In this document: piece after piece, positions 34,244-45,270 of the stretch
Numbering within the stretch: the first letter of the stretch is position 1
Layout of the letters: each line of letters begins with the position of its first letter
Assembly: GCA_018971525.1 (NCBI GenBank)
Contig: JAGXAR010000010.1
Coordinates: 1 to 64,000, forward strand
Origin: Nitrospirota bacterium
GTDB lineage: Bacteria > Nitrospirota > Nitrospiria > Nitrospirales > Nitrospiraceae
DNA: 64,000 nucleotides
Reading direction: 5' to 3'
The notes under the pieces: generated by a model
What the model saw: the letters and a program-made list of their open reading frames with translations, nothing else
Told to the model about the DNA's origin: nothing
Databases searched by the model: none
Program-made: the position numbers and the translations under genes

Positions 34244-37042
34244 GTGTTCAATACCGCCAATGACACAAATCCCCTTCCCCTCTCGCAGGTTCTGCGGGAA
34301 GAATACGAACGGTTGCACGGTCCCGTTCCGAATTTCTCCCAGCAACAAATCTCCGAAGAAACCCTCCTGGCTGAAATTTACGCCCTGATTCACAGGCTCC
34401 CCCACAAACGTACGGCACTCTGCCTCTCAGGCGGCGGCATCCGGAGCGCCACGTTCGGCCTTGGTGTTCTGCAAGGGCTGGCCCGCGCCAAACTTCTTGA
34501 ACGGTTCGACTACCTTTCAACTGTCTCGGGGGGCGGCTACATCGGGAGTTGGCTTTCGGCATGGATCAAGTGGCACCCACGAGGAATCGCGGGTGTATCG
34601 GAAGAACTTCGACGGCAGCCACAGGCGCCATTGGACACGGAGCCTCAACCGGTGACATGGCTCCGCAGATACAGCAATTTTCTCAGCCCACGTTTGGGGC
34701 TGCTCTCTGCGGACTCCTGGACACTGATCGGGACATACCTGCGCAATCTGCTCCTCAACTGGCTGGTCCTGCTCCCTCTTCTAGTCATCGGATTGATGAT
34801 CCCTCGACTCATGGTCGCCCTTGTCCGGTGGAACCTATCGGACATGGGTCTGCCTGAATCCCTTATGAAAGTTCTCTTCTATACCGGTCTGGGCCTTATC
34901 GTAGTCGCCATGAGCTACCTTCACCTCTATAGGCCGAGCCTTGAACCGTTCCGCCCTGAAAATCTCAAGAAACCGATCGAACACCAGAAATGGAAACTGT
35001 TTGAATCCCAGAGGTGGTTCCTGACTCTTTCTCTCACCCCCACGTTGCTGAGTGTGCTGCTGCTCACCACCACATGGGCCTGGTTTCGCAACGCCGGCGG
35101 CACGTTGAATCAACTAGCCGTCGATGGGCTCGGCAGTCGAGAAACCTTCATGGTGGGAGCTCTTCTGATTCATATGCTCAGCTGGCTATTCTCAGCGCTG
35201 CTGTTACGTCGATTCAAGCATCTGAGCCGCTGGCTGTTCGTTGAAATGCTGGTGATCGCCGGCACCGGTGCGCTGGGCGGATTCTTCCTCTGGTCGGTGC
35301 TAGCGAAGACGCCGTCGGAGATGCCGGTCTCGAGCTTTGCCGAGTGGTACGCCTGTTTCGGGGTTCCCGGAGTCCTGGCCATGTTTCTCCTCACCGCAAC
35401 CATGTTCGTCGGCGTCGCCAGCCGATACACCGACGATGATGACCGTGAATGGTGGGGGCGATCCGGCTCGTGGATACTCCTGGCAGGAGCCGTGTGGGCC
35501 GCGATCGCGACGTTGGTGATGTTCGGACCGGGCCTGCTGGCCTTCATGCCTGCCGTGATCACCTCACTGGGTGGATTCTCCGGCGTGATCGCCCTTGTGC
35601 TTGGGTTCGGCTCGCGGACCGCTGCCACCACGGGTCTAAGAAACAGGCGATCGGTGAAAGTGGCCGAGTACGCAGTCAAGTTGGCAACTCCTGTCTTTAT
35701 CGTGTTCTTGCTCACCATGCTGGCACTCGGCACGAGTTGGCTCCTGAAGGTCTTGGCCCACCTGCACGGAGTTTCAGCGGTTGACCTGCAGTCGATCGGC
35801 CTGCAGATGCTGAGTGACCCGTGGGATCATGCGAACGTCATTCACAATGCACCCTTCTGGTTGCTGGTCGAAGCGAGCTTCGCCCTGGCAATCCTCGGCT
35901 GCGGCATGGCCTTTGTGATCAACATCAATAAGTTTTCGCTCCATTCCATGTATCGCAACCGTCTGATCTGCGCGTATCTTGGCGCCTCCCGATTGGACCA
36001 GTATGGCGTGAAGCGGACCCCGAATCTCTTGACCGGCTTCGATCCCGACGACAACGTGCAGATGCATGATCTGGCGCCGCCTGGCCAACCGGTCTCAAAG
36101 CCGTTTCACGTCATCAACATCGCGCTCAACCTGGTACACGGCAGCAATCTCGCGTGGCAGCAGCGAAAGGCACAGTCGTTTACGGTCTCACCACTACATT
36201 GCGGCAGCTTTGCGAGTGACTTGGGCTATCGCTCGGCTTCCCGGTACGGGACCAACAGTGGAGTCGGAAAAGCCATTACGATCGGAACGGCCATGGCCAT
36301 CTCCGGAGCGGCTGCGAGCCCCAATATGGGATACCATTCATCGCCTACCATCGCCTTCTTGCTCACATGTTTTAACGTGCGACTGGGATGGTGGTTGGGT
36401 AATCCGGGCGTCGCCGGTGCGCGAACCTACGACCGGTCTTGCCCGGAATTTTCCGTGGGCCCGTTGCTCGCGGAGGCCTTCGGCTTGACGGAGGCGAACA
36501 GCCGGTATGTCTACCTGTCGGATGGAGGGCACTTCGACAATCTGGGTCTGTACGAGATGGTCTTGCGCCGCTGTCATTGTATTCTCGTGAGCGACGCAGG
36601 CGCCGATCCAGATTTCGCGTTCCAAGACCTGGGAAATGCGATCCGGAAAATCCGCATTGATCTGGGCGTCGATATTGATATCAACCTGGAAAGGCTGAGA
36701 CGGCAAGAATCAACCGGACACACCTCAGGACACCATGGGGTCGGCACGATCCATTATAGCCGTGTGGACCCCGGGGCGGAGGATGGCATCCTCATCTATC
36801 TGAAACCCTCGCTTACCGGAGAAGAACCGGTGGACGTTCTGGAATACGCGAGCAACCATGAATGCTTTCCACATGAGCCCACGACGGACCAGTTCTTCGA
36901 TGAGTCCCAATTCGAATCGTACCGGCGACTTGGGGAACACATTACCAAAGAAGCCTTCTCAGCGGCGTTGACGGCCTCACGCCCTTCCCTCAGTCAGGTG
37001 TTTGAGACACTGCGCGACCGCAGCGAGAATCCGCGCGCCTGA
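34244..37042 (+). CDS. Large patatin-like phospholipase with internal transmembrane region
   Basis: The 932-residue protein has a split patatin domain: CLSGGGIRSATFGLGVLQGL and STVSGGGYIGSWL near residues 63-105, and SDGGHFDNLGLYEMVLRR near residue 760. Between them lie about nine hydrophobic segments (roughly residues 160-590). The GTG start at 34244 has GGGAGG 5 bases upstream. Such membrane-inserted patatins are known in bacteria but not well studied. It directly follows the lipoprotein patatin, suggesting a lipid-remodelling pair. Confidence 0.88.
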   Translation: MFNTANDTNPLPLSQVLREEYERLHGPVPNFSQQQISEETLLAEIYALIHRLPHKRTALCLSGGGIRSATFGLGVLQGLARAKLLERFDYLSTVSGGGYIGSWLSAWIKWHPRGIAGVSEELRRQPQAPLDTEPQPVTWLRRYSNFLSPRLGLLSADSWTLIGTYLRNLLLNWLVLLPLLVIGLMIPRLMVALVRWNLSDMGLPESLMKVLFYTGLGLIVVAMSYLHLYRPSLEPFRPENLKKPIEHQKWKLFESQRWFLTLSLTPTLLSVLLLTTTWAWFRNAGGTLNQLAVDGLGSRETFMVGALLIHMLSWLFSALLLRRFKHLSRWLFVEMLVIAGTGALGGFFLWSVLAKTPSEMPVSSFAEWYACFGVPGVLAMFLLTATMFVGVASRYTDDDDREWWGRSGSWILLAGAVWAAIATLVMFGPGLLAFMPAVITSLGGFSGVIALVLGFGSRTAATTGLRNRRSVKVAEYAVKLATPVFIVFLLTMLALGTSWLLKVLAHLHGVSAVDLQSIGLQMLSDPWDHANVIHNAPFWLLVEASFALAILGCGMAFVININKFSLHSMYRNRLICAYLGASRLDQYGVKRTPNLLTGFDPDDNVQMHDLAPPGQPVSKPFHVINIALNLVHGSNLAWQQRKAQSFTVSPLHCGSFASDLGYRSASRYGTNSGVGKAITIGTAMAISGAAASPNMGYHSSPTIAFLLTCFNVRLGWWLGNPGVAGARTYDRSCPEFSVGPLLAEAFGLTEANSRYVYLSDGGHFDNLGLYEMVLRRCHCILVSDAGADPDFAFQDLGNAIRKIRIDLGVDIDINLERLRRQESTGHTSGHHGVGTIHYSRVDPGAEDGILIYLKPSLTGEEPVDVLEYASNHECFPHEPTTDQFFDESQFESYRRLGEHITKEAFSAALTASRPSLSQVFETLRDRSENPRA

Positions 37043-37072
37043 ATATCGGTGCCGCGAGATCTCGATGCTCCG

Positions 37073-39520
37073 CTACCGCCAGGCGGGACTCGACAGGCCC
37101 TTCGCATCCTGCCAACTCGGCGTCCAGGCGAGGGCGATCAGCTTCACCGCGATATTGGCTTTGGTGGGCTTGAGAGAAACCATCTCCAGTTTCTCAGTCA
37201 GAGGATCGGTGGCTACGGCCAGGGCGGCGGTCTCCGCTTTAAATTGCGCTTCCAGATCGGCAAGTTGCTGCTGAAGCGCGGCGACATTCTCCTGAGCCTG
37301 ACCGACATCCTGCGATTCTTTGATGGCTCGTCCGGCCCCACGAATCGCCGTCGTGGCCTTTCCAATATTCGTCGCGCTGACGGTTTTCCTCCCGAGGAAC
37401 GCACCCAAGATGGTAGCACCGACCGAAATCGCGGCCTGCACCTGACTTGATCGAGATTCAGCCTGTTGTCGCTGCACCATCTGTGCAGCTCTTCTAATAC
37501 GATCCTGAAGCGCGGCAATCTTCGGCGCGTACTTCTGCCGGAGACTTTCTGATTGTGTATCGCGTTGTTCCCGCCCCGATTGTTGGAGTCGGACGCGGAA
37601 ATCCCGTTCCGACTCGCCCGGCTTGGAGACCTCTTTCGTGCCGGGGCTTCTGAAGAGATCGACTTTCTGATTACGAAAGAGCCAACCGGAGAAATCTTTG
37701 TTCCAGGCTTCATAACTCTTGGCCTTAGCGGCAGCCACCGGAAGAGTCGCAAACTGCGCGCCCTCCGTCGGCACCAGCTCCAGATCAGATAGAGCCAGTG
37801 CAGCCTCTGCAGCATGGTCCCAATCCACCGGCACGGCGCCATCTGTAATCGGGGCCAGCACGGTAACATCCTGCGTCACATCCACGCCGGCTTTGCTGTC
37901 GTAGAACCTGACTTGGGCCCCTCCCAGCAACATCGGCTGATAGACCAATAGGCTGCCGCTGGGCTGTGTGCCACGAATGGGAATGAACTGTTGCGGCACA
38001 TCGGGAGGGAGCATCGGACGAACTCTTAGTGCTGAGGACTGAGTGCTGAGTGCTGAGGTTTTCGGCTCAGTCCTCTGTCCTGAGCCTTCAGTCCTCGGCA
38101 GAGTCTTCTTGATCGGATCCATCAGCGATTTGATCTGCGTCCGCGTCAACGGGCCTCGTAAATAGGACAGAGTCCACCTTGTCTGAAAGACCTCCGGCGC
38201 ATCTTCGTGGACATTGTTCAAGAGAAAGACTCGACTCCCAAGTCCGGCTAAAAGCTGTTCCATTTGTCGCTTGTCGAATTTCTTGCCAGAGCTGGCAGCA
38301 GCGCCTTCGAGTCCTTCCAGAACCCGAGCCTTGTCACGCTCCGTCTGGAGTCGTCCGATAAACCAGGTGCCGGTGTTGGCCAGCCCTTTGTAGTCCAAAT
38401 CGACGGGGTTCTGCGTGGCCAGGACGACTCCGAGCCCATAAGCCCGCGCCTGCTTGAGGAGGGTCAACAGGGGCGCTTTCGACGGAGGATTCGCCACAGG
38501 AGGGAAGTAGCCGAAGATCTCATCCATATAGAGGATGGCACGCAGACTGGTCGTCCCTGACTGTCCCCGTATCCAGCCAAGGGTCTGGCTCAAGAGTAAG
38601 GTCACGAAGAACATCCGTTCCGCATCGCTCAAGTGCGCGATGGAAAAAATTGCGATCCTCGGTTTGCCAGCCGGGCTATGCAATATCTGCCCGATGTCCA
38701 GCGCTTCCCCTTCGAGCCAGGCAGTGAACCCAGGCGCGGCAAGCAGATTATTGAGCTGCATCGCCAATGCGAACCGATCCTTCGAGGGATAGAACGTGTC
38801 GAGGTCGAGCACCCCGACTTTTGACAAAGGTGGCGCTTGGATCTGCTGGATGAGCGAGGCCAGATCGAGGTCCTGCCCCTTCCGCCAGGTCTGATCCAGG
38901 ATCGTCGAGAGCAGGATGTGCTCGCGACTCTTGATCGGATCAGCCTCCACTCCGATCAAGCCGAGCAAACTGGTCGTCGTGGTGCTCACCCGCTCTCGCA
39001 GCAGTTCTGCATCGTCCAGGATTTCCTGAGCCGGCGCGGCAAATGACTTCAAAATGGAAACAGGCACCCCCGCATTGCTGCCCGGCGTATAGACGATGAA
39101 CTCAGCTGCATCTTTGAGTTTCTGAATTCGCTCGCCGCTTTGGCCCCACTCGCTCAAGCCTTTTCTCCACAGCTCCGCCTGTTGGATCGCAAAGTCACCC
39201 GGGGAAAGACCCTTCTTGCGAGCGTCGTCTTCATTGATCCACGGCGCAAAATCTTCGCCGCGGAGCTGCGGAAACGTCAGCATCAAATTCGCCAGATCCC
39301 CTTTGGGATCGATCACGATGGCGGGGATGCCGTCGATCGCCGCTTCTTCCAGGAGCCCGAGACAGAGACCAGTCTTGCCGCTGCCGGTCATCCCGACGCA
39401 GACGGCATGGGTGACCAGATCTTTCGAGTCATAGAGCAGCCACCCTGGCTTCGCTTTCTTCTTGACCAGATCATACGGACGTCCAAGGTAGAACACCCCG
39501 AGCTTCTCAAAGTCTTGCAC
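37073..39520 (-). CDS. HerA/DUF87-like ATP-binding protein with C-terminal coiled-coil region
   Basis: The 815-residue protein has Walker A (GMTGSGKTG, residues 43-51), DPKGDLANLML, Walker B (LYMDEIFGYFPP) and ATQNPVDLDYKGLANTGTWFIGRLQ, typical of HerA/VirB4-like motor ATPases. The second half carries a glutamine-rich coiled coil (about 650-790) with a glycine-rich hydrophobic stretch (ISVGATILGAFLG). GTG 39520 has AAAGGAG 9 bases upstream; a TTG at 39571 is an alternative. A tandem-word palindrome (38030-38100) is read in frame as the linker. No NurA or defence partner is adjacent. Confidence 0.8.
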   Translation of the reverse strand: MQDFEKLGVFYLGRPYDLVKKKAKPGWLLYDSKDLVTHAVCVGMTGSGKTGLCLGLLEEAAIDGIPAIVIDPKGDLANLMLTFPQLRGEDFAPWINEDDARKKGLSPGDFAIQQAELWRKGLSEWGQSGERIQKLKDAAEFIVYTPGSNAGVPVSILKSFAAPAQEILDDAELLRERVSTTTTSLLGLIGVEADPIKSREHILLSTILDQTWRKGQDLDLASLIQQIQAPPLSKVGVLDLDTFYPSKDRFALAMQLNNLLAAPGFTAWLEGEALDIGQILHSPAGKPRIAIFSIAHLSDAERMFFVTLLLSQTLGWIRGQSGTTSLRAILYMDEIFGYFPPVANPPSKAPLLTLLKQARAYGLGVVLATQNPVDLDYKGLANTGTWFIGRLQTERDKARVLEGLEGAAASSGKKFDKRQMEQLLAGLGSRVFLLNNVHEDAPEVFQTRWTLSYLRGPLTRTQIKSLMDPIKKTLPRTEGSGQRTEPKTSALSTQSSALRVRPMLPPDVPQQFIPIRGTQPSGSLLVYQPMLLGGAQVRFYDSKAGVDVTQDVTVLAPITDGAVPVDWDHAAEAALALSDLELVPTEGAQFATLPVAAAKAKSYEAWNKDFSGWLFRNQKVDLFRSPGTKEVSKPGESERDFRVRLQQSGREQRDTQSESLRQKYAPKIAALQDRIRRAAQMVQRQQAESRSSQVQAAISVGATILGAFLGRKTVSATNIGKATTAIRGAGRAIKESQDVGQAQENVAALQQQLADLEAQFKAETAALAVATDPLTEKLEMVSLKPTKANIAVKLIALAWTPSWQDAKGLSSPAWR
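38030..38100. repeat. Iterated-word palindrome, TGCTGAG/GGACTGAG type, inside a coding region
   Basis: GTGCTGAGGACTGAGTGCTGAG in tandem (about 38030-38058) is followed by the inverted words CTCAGTCCT, CTGTCCTGAG and TTCAGTCCTC (to 38098). It encodes a low-complexity linker (TSALSTQSSALRVRP) of the HerA-like protein. It is the only member of this architecture found fully inside a gene. Confidence 0.65.
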
Positions 39521-39693
39521 GGCGCCACGCTCCTTTCCGTCGCCTCGCCGGACATACCGGCCCGAGAGCAACGCAGACAGACGCCGTCATTCTAGTAAGG
39601 GGGCCTGCGGACTGCAAGATCGAGAATCGGCCGTCGGCGAGCCTGACAAATAAGTTGCCCGCTCCATCCGATTCAGTGCAGGATGCACGGTCG

Positions 39694-40626
39694 ATGCGTC
39701 TCCTGATACTGATCATCGTATCTCTCGCACTGTCCGTCTCCGCCCTGATGGGATGGACTTCGCCCGGTTGGGCGGAAGCGACGGCGCAAAGCACCCACTG
39801 GGGAGCCCTCGCGTTTCCCGATCACGACCGAACCCTGGCCCTGGGCTTCACCACCGATCGCTTCACGGAGTTCGATGGAGCCGGCAAGCGCTATAACGAC
39901 ATGCAGCAAACTGACGGTTTCAACTTTTGGTCGCTGAGCTGGACGGAACGTCTGGAACACTTTAAAGGCTGGAATGCCAATCTCACGGTCGGGGCTGGTC
40001 CCACGCAAGACAGGTTTAGCCGATATCTCCAGAACGATGTCGTGCACAAGTTCCGCGGCCTGACACCTGTGCCGGTCGGCGCCACACGTGATGCGACGGA
40101 CTTCATGACCAGCGGGACGTTGACAAAATGGACGGGACTCTTGGGGAGCGACGATGTCTTTTTCTACGGCGTAGGAGGGGCGGCAGGGTCCCTGTACTAT
40201 GAGCCCTATGCCCAAATCGGCTTTAGACGGCTGTCTCCGCTGGAATTCGTCCCCGTGGTGTCTGACTACGTACGCTTCTCCGCGTTGGCCCGTGCCGGCC
40301 GGCCCTTCAGCGGAGCCGCATTTCACCAGGTCGCCAACCATTCCTACCTCGGGCAGGCTTCCGTCGGGATCGGCAACTACCGGCGAACAGACTGCGATAC
40401 CCCTTGGGAAATCGAGGTCGGCCTGACCGTGGATTCAGGCTTGTTTGTGGACCATCGCGGGGATTCTTTGGAAGAACGGTTCGTGACGGTGGCACTCCGC
40501 TACTCAGCCGTGACGTTTGAGACCTGGAACGACCTCATCAACCAGAAGGACTACGGCCCAACCTTCGGCGCTCGCCTGACCCTGGATGTACTCTACCTCT
40601 ACGATCGGCTCACCGATTTCTACTAA
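39694..40626 (+). CDS. Predicted exported, probably outer-membrane beta-barrel protein
   Basis: This 310-residue protein has a signal peptide (MRLLILIIVSLALSVSALMGWTSPGWAEA), then alternating aromatic and polar stretches typical of beta strands, and ends in an aromatic residue (TDFY). Segments such as WNANLTVGAGPTQ and VTVALRYSAVTFETW fit barrel strands. No family is recognised. The ATG at 39694 begins the signal peptide; a start 13 codons earlier is possible. It diverges from the HerA-like gene. Confidence 0.65.
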   Translation: MRLLILIIVSLALSVSALMGWTSPGWAEATAQSTHWGALAFPDHDRTLALGFTTDRFTEFDGAGKRYNDMQQTDGFNFWSLSWTERLEHFKGWNANLTVGAGPTQDRFSRYLQNDVVHKFRGLTPVPVGATRDATDFMTSGTLTKWTGLLGSDDVFFYGVGGAAGSLYYEPYAQIGFRRLSPLEFVPVVSDYVRFSALARAGRPFSGAAFHQVANHSYLGQASVGIGNYRRTDCDTPWEIEVGLTVDSGLFVDHRGDSLEERFVTVALRYSAVTFETWNDLINQKDYGPTFGARLTLDVLYLYDRLTDFY

Positions 40627-40632
40627 CGCCCC

Positions 40633-40962
40633 TCACCACTCTTTAAAAATTACGAACACGCCGCCGGCCATCAGGGCAAACCCCGCCAGATAGTTCCACT
40701 TCAGCGGCTCCTTGAGATAGAGCACCGAGAAGATGCAAAAGACGACGAGGGTAATGACCTCCTGAATTGTTTTCAATTGGGCAGCGTTGAATTCGTAGTA
40801 TCCGATCCGGTTTGCCGGAACCTGAAAGCAATATTCGAAGAGGGCGATCCCCCAGCTCACAAGAATCGCAATCCACAAGGGCGATTCCTTATATTTAAGA
40901 TGGCCGTACCAGGCGAAGGTCATGAAGATGTTGGAAACAGTGAGCAATAGGATTGTGTGCAT
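40633..40962 (-). CDS. DUF486-family small membrane protein
   Basis: The 109-residue protein has four helices and matches DUF486: SNIFMTFAWYGHLKY, SWGIALFEYCFQVPANRIGY, AQLKTIQEVITLVVF and LAGFALMAGGVFVIFKEW. The family is related to small drug/metabolite transporter proteins. No function is assigned. It converges with the outer-membrane protein gene, 6 bases between stops. Confidence 0.88.
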   Translation of the reverse strand: MHTILLLTVSNIFMTFAWYGHLKYKESPLWIAILVSWGIALFEYCFQVPANRIGYYEFNAAQLKTIQEVITLVVFCIFSVLYLKEPLKWNYLAGFALMAGGVFVIFKEW

Positions 40963-41060
40963 GAGCTCCTTTAGGAAAAGAACTGATGGCTTGAAACAAA
41001 GAGATCTCGCCTTCTGCGCTTCAGTCCATACGATTATCGACCATCTTATTTTTTCAAGTC

Positions 41061-41726
41061 TCAGTGCCCGTCCGTTCTCAACCAGTCAATATGCCGCGCA
41101 ATGCCATCTAGGTCTGGGAACAAGCTAGCGTTGTCGATCCCGACCTTGTTTAAGGCCTTTTTTATTGACTTCCTGCTGTTAGCGGGAATTACAAACTTCT
41201 CGACACTGGACGCATTGAACGGCTCACTTGGACTAGGGTGAATGGTGAATAGGCCGGACTGTACGCTTATCCGTGCGGTTACATGATTCGGGATAACTCT
41301 AGCCACGCGATCAATGCTGAATGGATCCTTATGCTTCTCAATCTGAAGGTATTTATTGCTCTGGTAGGCATAGATCGCGCTGTCTTCATCCACATCCTCG
41401 GCAACAGCAAAATATGCCGCGACTAGCGGGTTACGAGTCCAATCCAGCAAGCGGGTGGGTAAACCATGATGCTGGGCCAAGGCAAGCCATTCCCAATCAT
41501 CGGTCGGAGTTCTATCTAAATGAGCTACCGCCCTCTGCTTGAAGAGACGAAGAATATAACGCTCATCCTTTGGCTCTAGAACTTTTCCACCCCGCCGACG
41601 CCGACCAATCGTGGGAATCAATTCGTACTTCGACGATCGAACGCCTCTGTAAATAACCGTTGTCTTCGCATACCCTTGGACCACTTTGAGAATGTCTTCA
41701 AGTGACCGAACTAATTGTGCTTTCAT
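41061..41726 (-). CDS. FRG-domain protein
   Basis: This 221-residue protein has the FRG domain: YRGVRSSKYELIPTIGR near residue 25, and LALAQHHGLPTRLLDWTRNPLVAAYFAV near residue 80. The domain is found alone or in larger proteins, some in defence or toxin-like loci; its biochemical activity is unclear. Base composition is lower in GC than its neighbours, and it stands alone between ordinary genes, which suggests recent gain. ATG 41726 is chosen over the TTG at 41738. Confidence 0.85.
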   Translation of the reverse strand: MKAQLVRSLEDILKVVQGYAKTTVIYRGVRSSKYELIPTIGRRRRGGKVLEPKDERYILRLFKQRAVAHLDRTPTDDWEWLALAQHHGLPTRLLDWTRNPLVAAYFAVAEDVDEDSAIYAYQSNKYLQIEKHKDPFSIDRVARVIPNHVTARISVQSGLFTIHPSPSEPFNASSVEKFVIPANSRKSIKKALNKVGIDNASLFPDLDGIARHIDWLRTDGH

Positions 41727-41833
41727 ACAACCTCGCAAGTGACAACTGCGTCCTAACTAACAAGTGAAATGCCAGGTGCAGCACTGTCCGCACATGTGGC
41801 GTCTGCGAGCACAAAGGATACTCAGCCGTCTCG

Positions 41834-44341
<2,508 letters not shown>

Positions 44342-44412
44342 CAGGGGCGGGATTATAGCATGCGAAGCGGGTCGCCTTGACAAACCCGGAAGGCCAGTGC
44401 TACCACGCTCTC

Positions 44413-45195
44413 ATGGTGCAAGTGGAAACACCACCCGTTCAAAAGGGGACCGACTCCCCAGAAACTCCGCTCGCCGTCTCGACCTGGTCGGGCCAAGCCC
44501 GTGAACAGGCCGTGCAGCGGATGTTCACCGCGATCGCCCGCGTCTACGACCTGAACAACACGCTCCTGAGTTTCGGGCTGCACCACCGGTGGAAGAAAAT
44601 TACTGCCTCTTACGTGCCTATCACGACAGAAGGCCTTGCTCTCGACGTCGGAGCCGGCACGGCCGATCTCGCGCTCTTGATCGAACCGCGCATGGGAGCC
44701 AACGGTCGAGTCATTGCCTCCGACCTGAACCACGCGATGCTCGTCGAGGGGCTCAAGAAAGTCACAAGGCGGGGCCTCGGACAGAAGATCACCTGTCTCG
44801 AAGCCAACGCCGAGCATCTGGGATTTCCCGATGGGACCTTCCATGCCGTGACCACGGGGTTTTGCATGAGGAACGTCGGAAATCTTCGGCAGGCGGTCAC
44901 AGAAATTCACCGTATTTTACAGCCGGGTGGGCGGTTTGTGTGTCTGGAGTTTTCCCGACCGGTCTTTGGGTGGCTGCGGGCACTGTATGATTGGTATTCG
45001 TTCCGGCTTCTTCCCTGGATTGGAACGAAAGTGGCGCATGACAAGACCGGCGTCTATGAATATCTCCCTGCCTCCATTCGGAATTTCCCGGACCAGGAAC
45101 GATTGAAACAGGTGCTCCTCGACGCAGGCTTTCGCCGGGTCACGTATCGGAACCTGACCGGCGGGATCGTGGCGATCCACGTGGCAACAAAATAG
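44413..45195 (+). CDS. ubiE: UbiE/MenG-family quinone C-methyltransferase
   Basis: This 260-residue protein has the family motifs [26 protein letters not shown], the SAM site [44 protein letters not shown] and [17 protein letters not shown]. It methylates demethylmenaquinone or the ubiquinone precursor; Nitrospira-like organisms use menaquinone, so MenG activity is more likely. It is divergent from uvrA across 71 bases. An N-terminal tail of about 35 residues precedes the domain. Confidence 0.92.
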   Translation: MVQVETPPVQKGTDSPETPLAVSTWSGQAREQAVQRMFTAIARVYDLNNTLLSFGLHHRWKKITASYVPITTEGLALDVGAGTADLALLIEPRMGANGRVIASDLNHAMLVEGLKKVTRRGLGQKITCLEANAEHLGFPDGTFHAVTTGFCMRNVGNLRQAVTEIHRILQPGGRFVCLEFSRPVFGWLRALYDWYSFRLLPWIGTKVAHDKTGVYEYLPASIRNFPDQERLKQVLLDAGFRRVTYRNLTGGIVAIHVATK

Positions 45196-45205
45196 CCAGT
45201 GCTGG

Positions 45206-45267
45206 GTTCTGAGTCTTGAGTTCTGAGTTGTTCGGAACTTATTAACTCAGAACCTCTAACTCAGAAC
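45206..45267. repeat. Iterated-word palindrome, GTTCTGAGT type (ubiE-radical SAM)
   Basis: GTTCTGAGT..GTTCTGAGTT at 45206-45229 pairs with AACTCAGAAC..AACTCAGAAC at 45244-45267. Each arm holds the word twice. The loop is 14 bases. The 3' arm ends 3 bases before the next ATG and no Shine-Dalgarno is visible. Confidence 0.85.
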
Positions 45268-45270
45268 GCT

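Noticed and set aside
32701-37042. Phage-defence island based on patatins, HerA-like ATPase and FRG protein
   Set aside because: The genes are on different strands with unrelated genes between and no cyclase, nuclease or other defence partner; the evidence is too weak to call a system.
38030-38100. CRISPR-like or minisatellite repeat
   Set aside because: Words are 7-10 bases, inverted as well as direct, with no spacers; fits the palindrome architecture instead.
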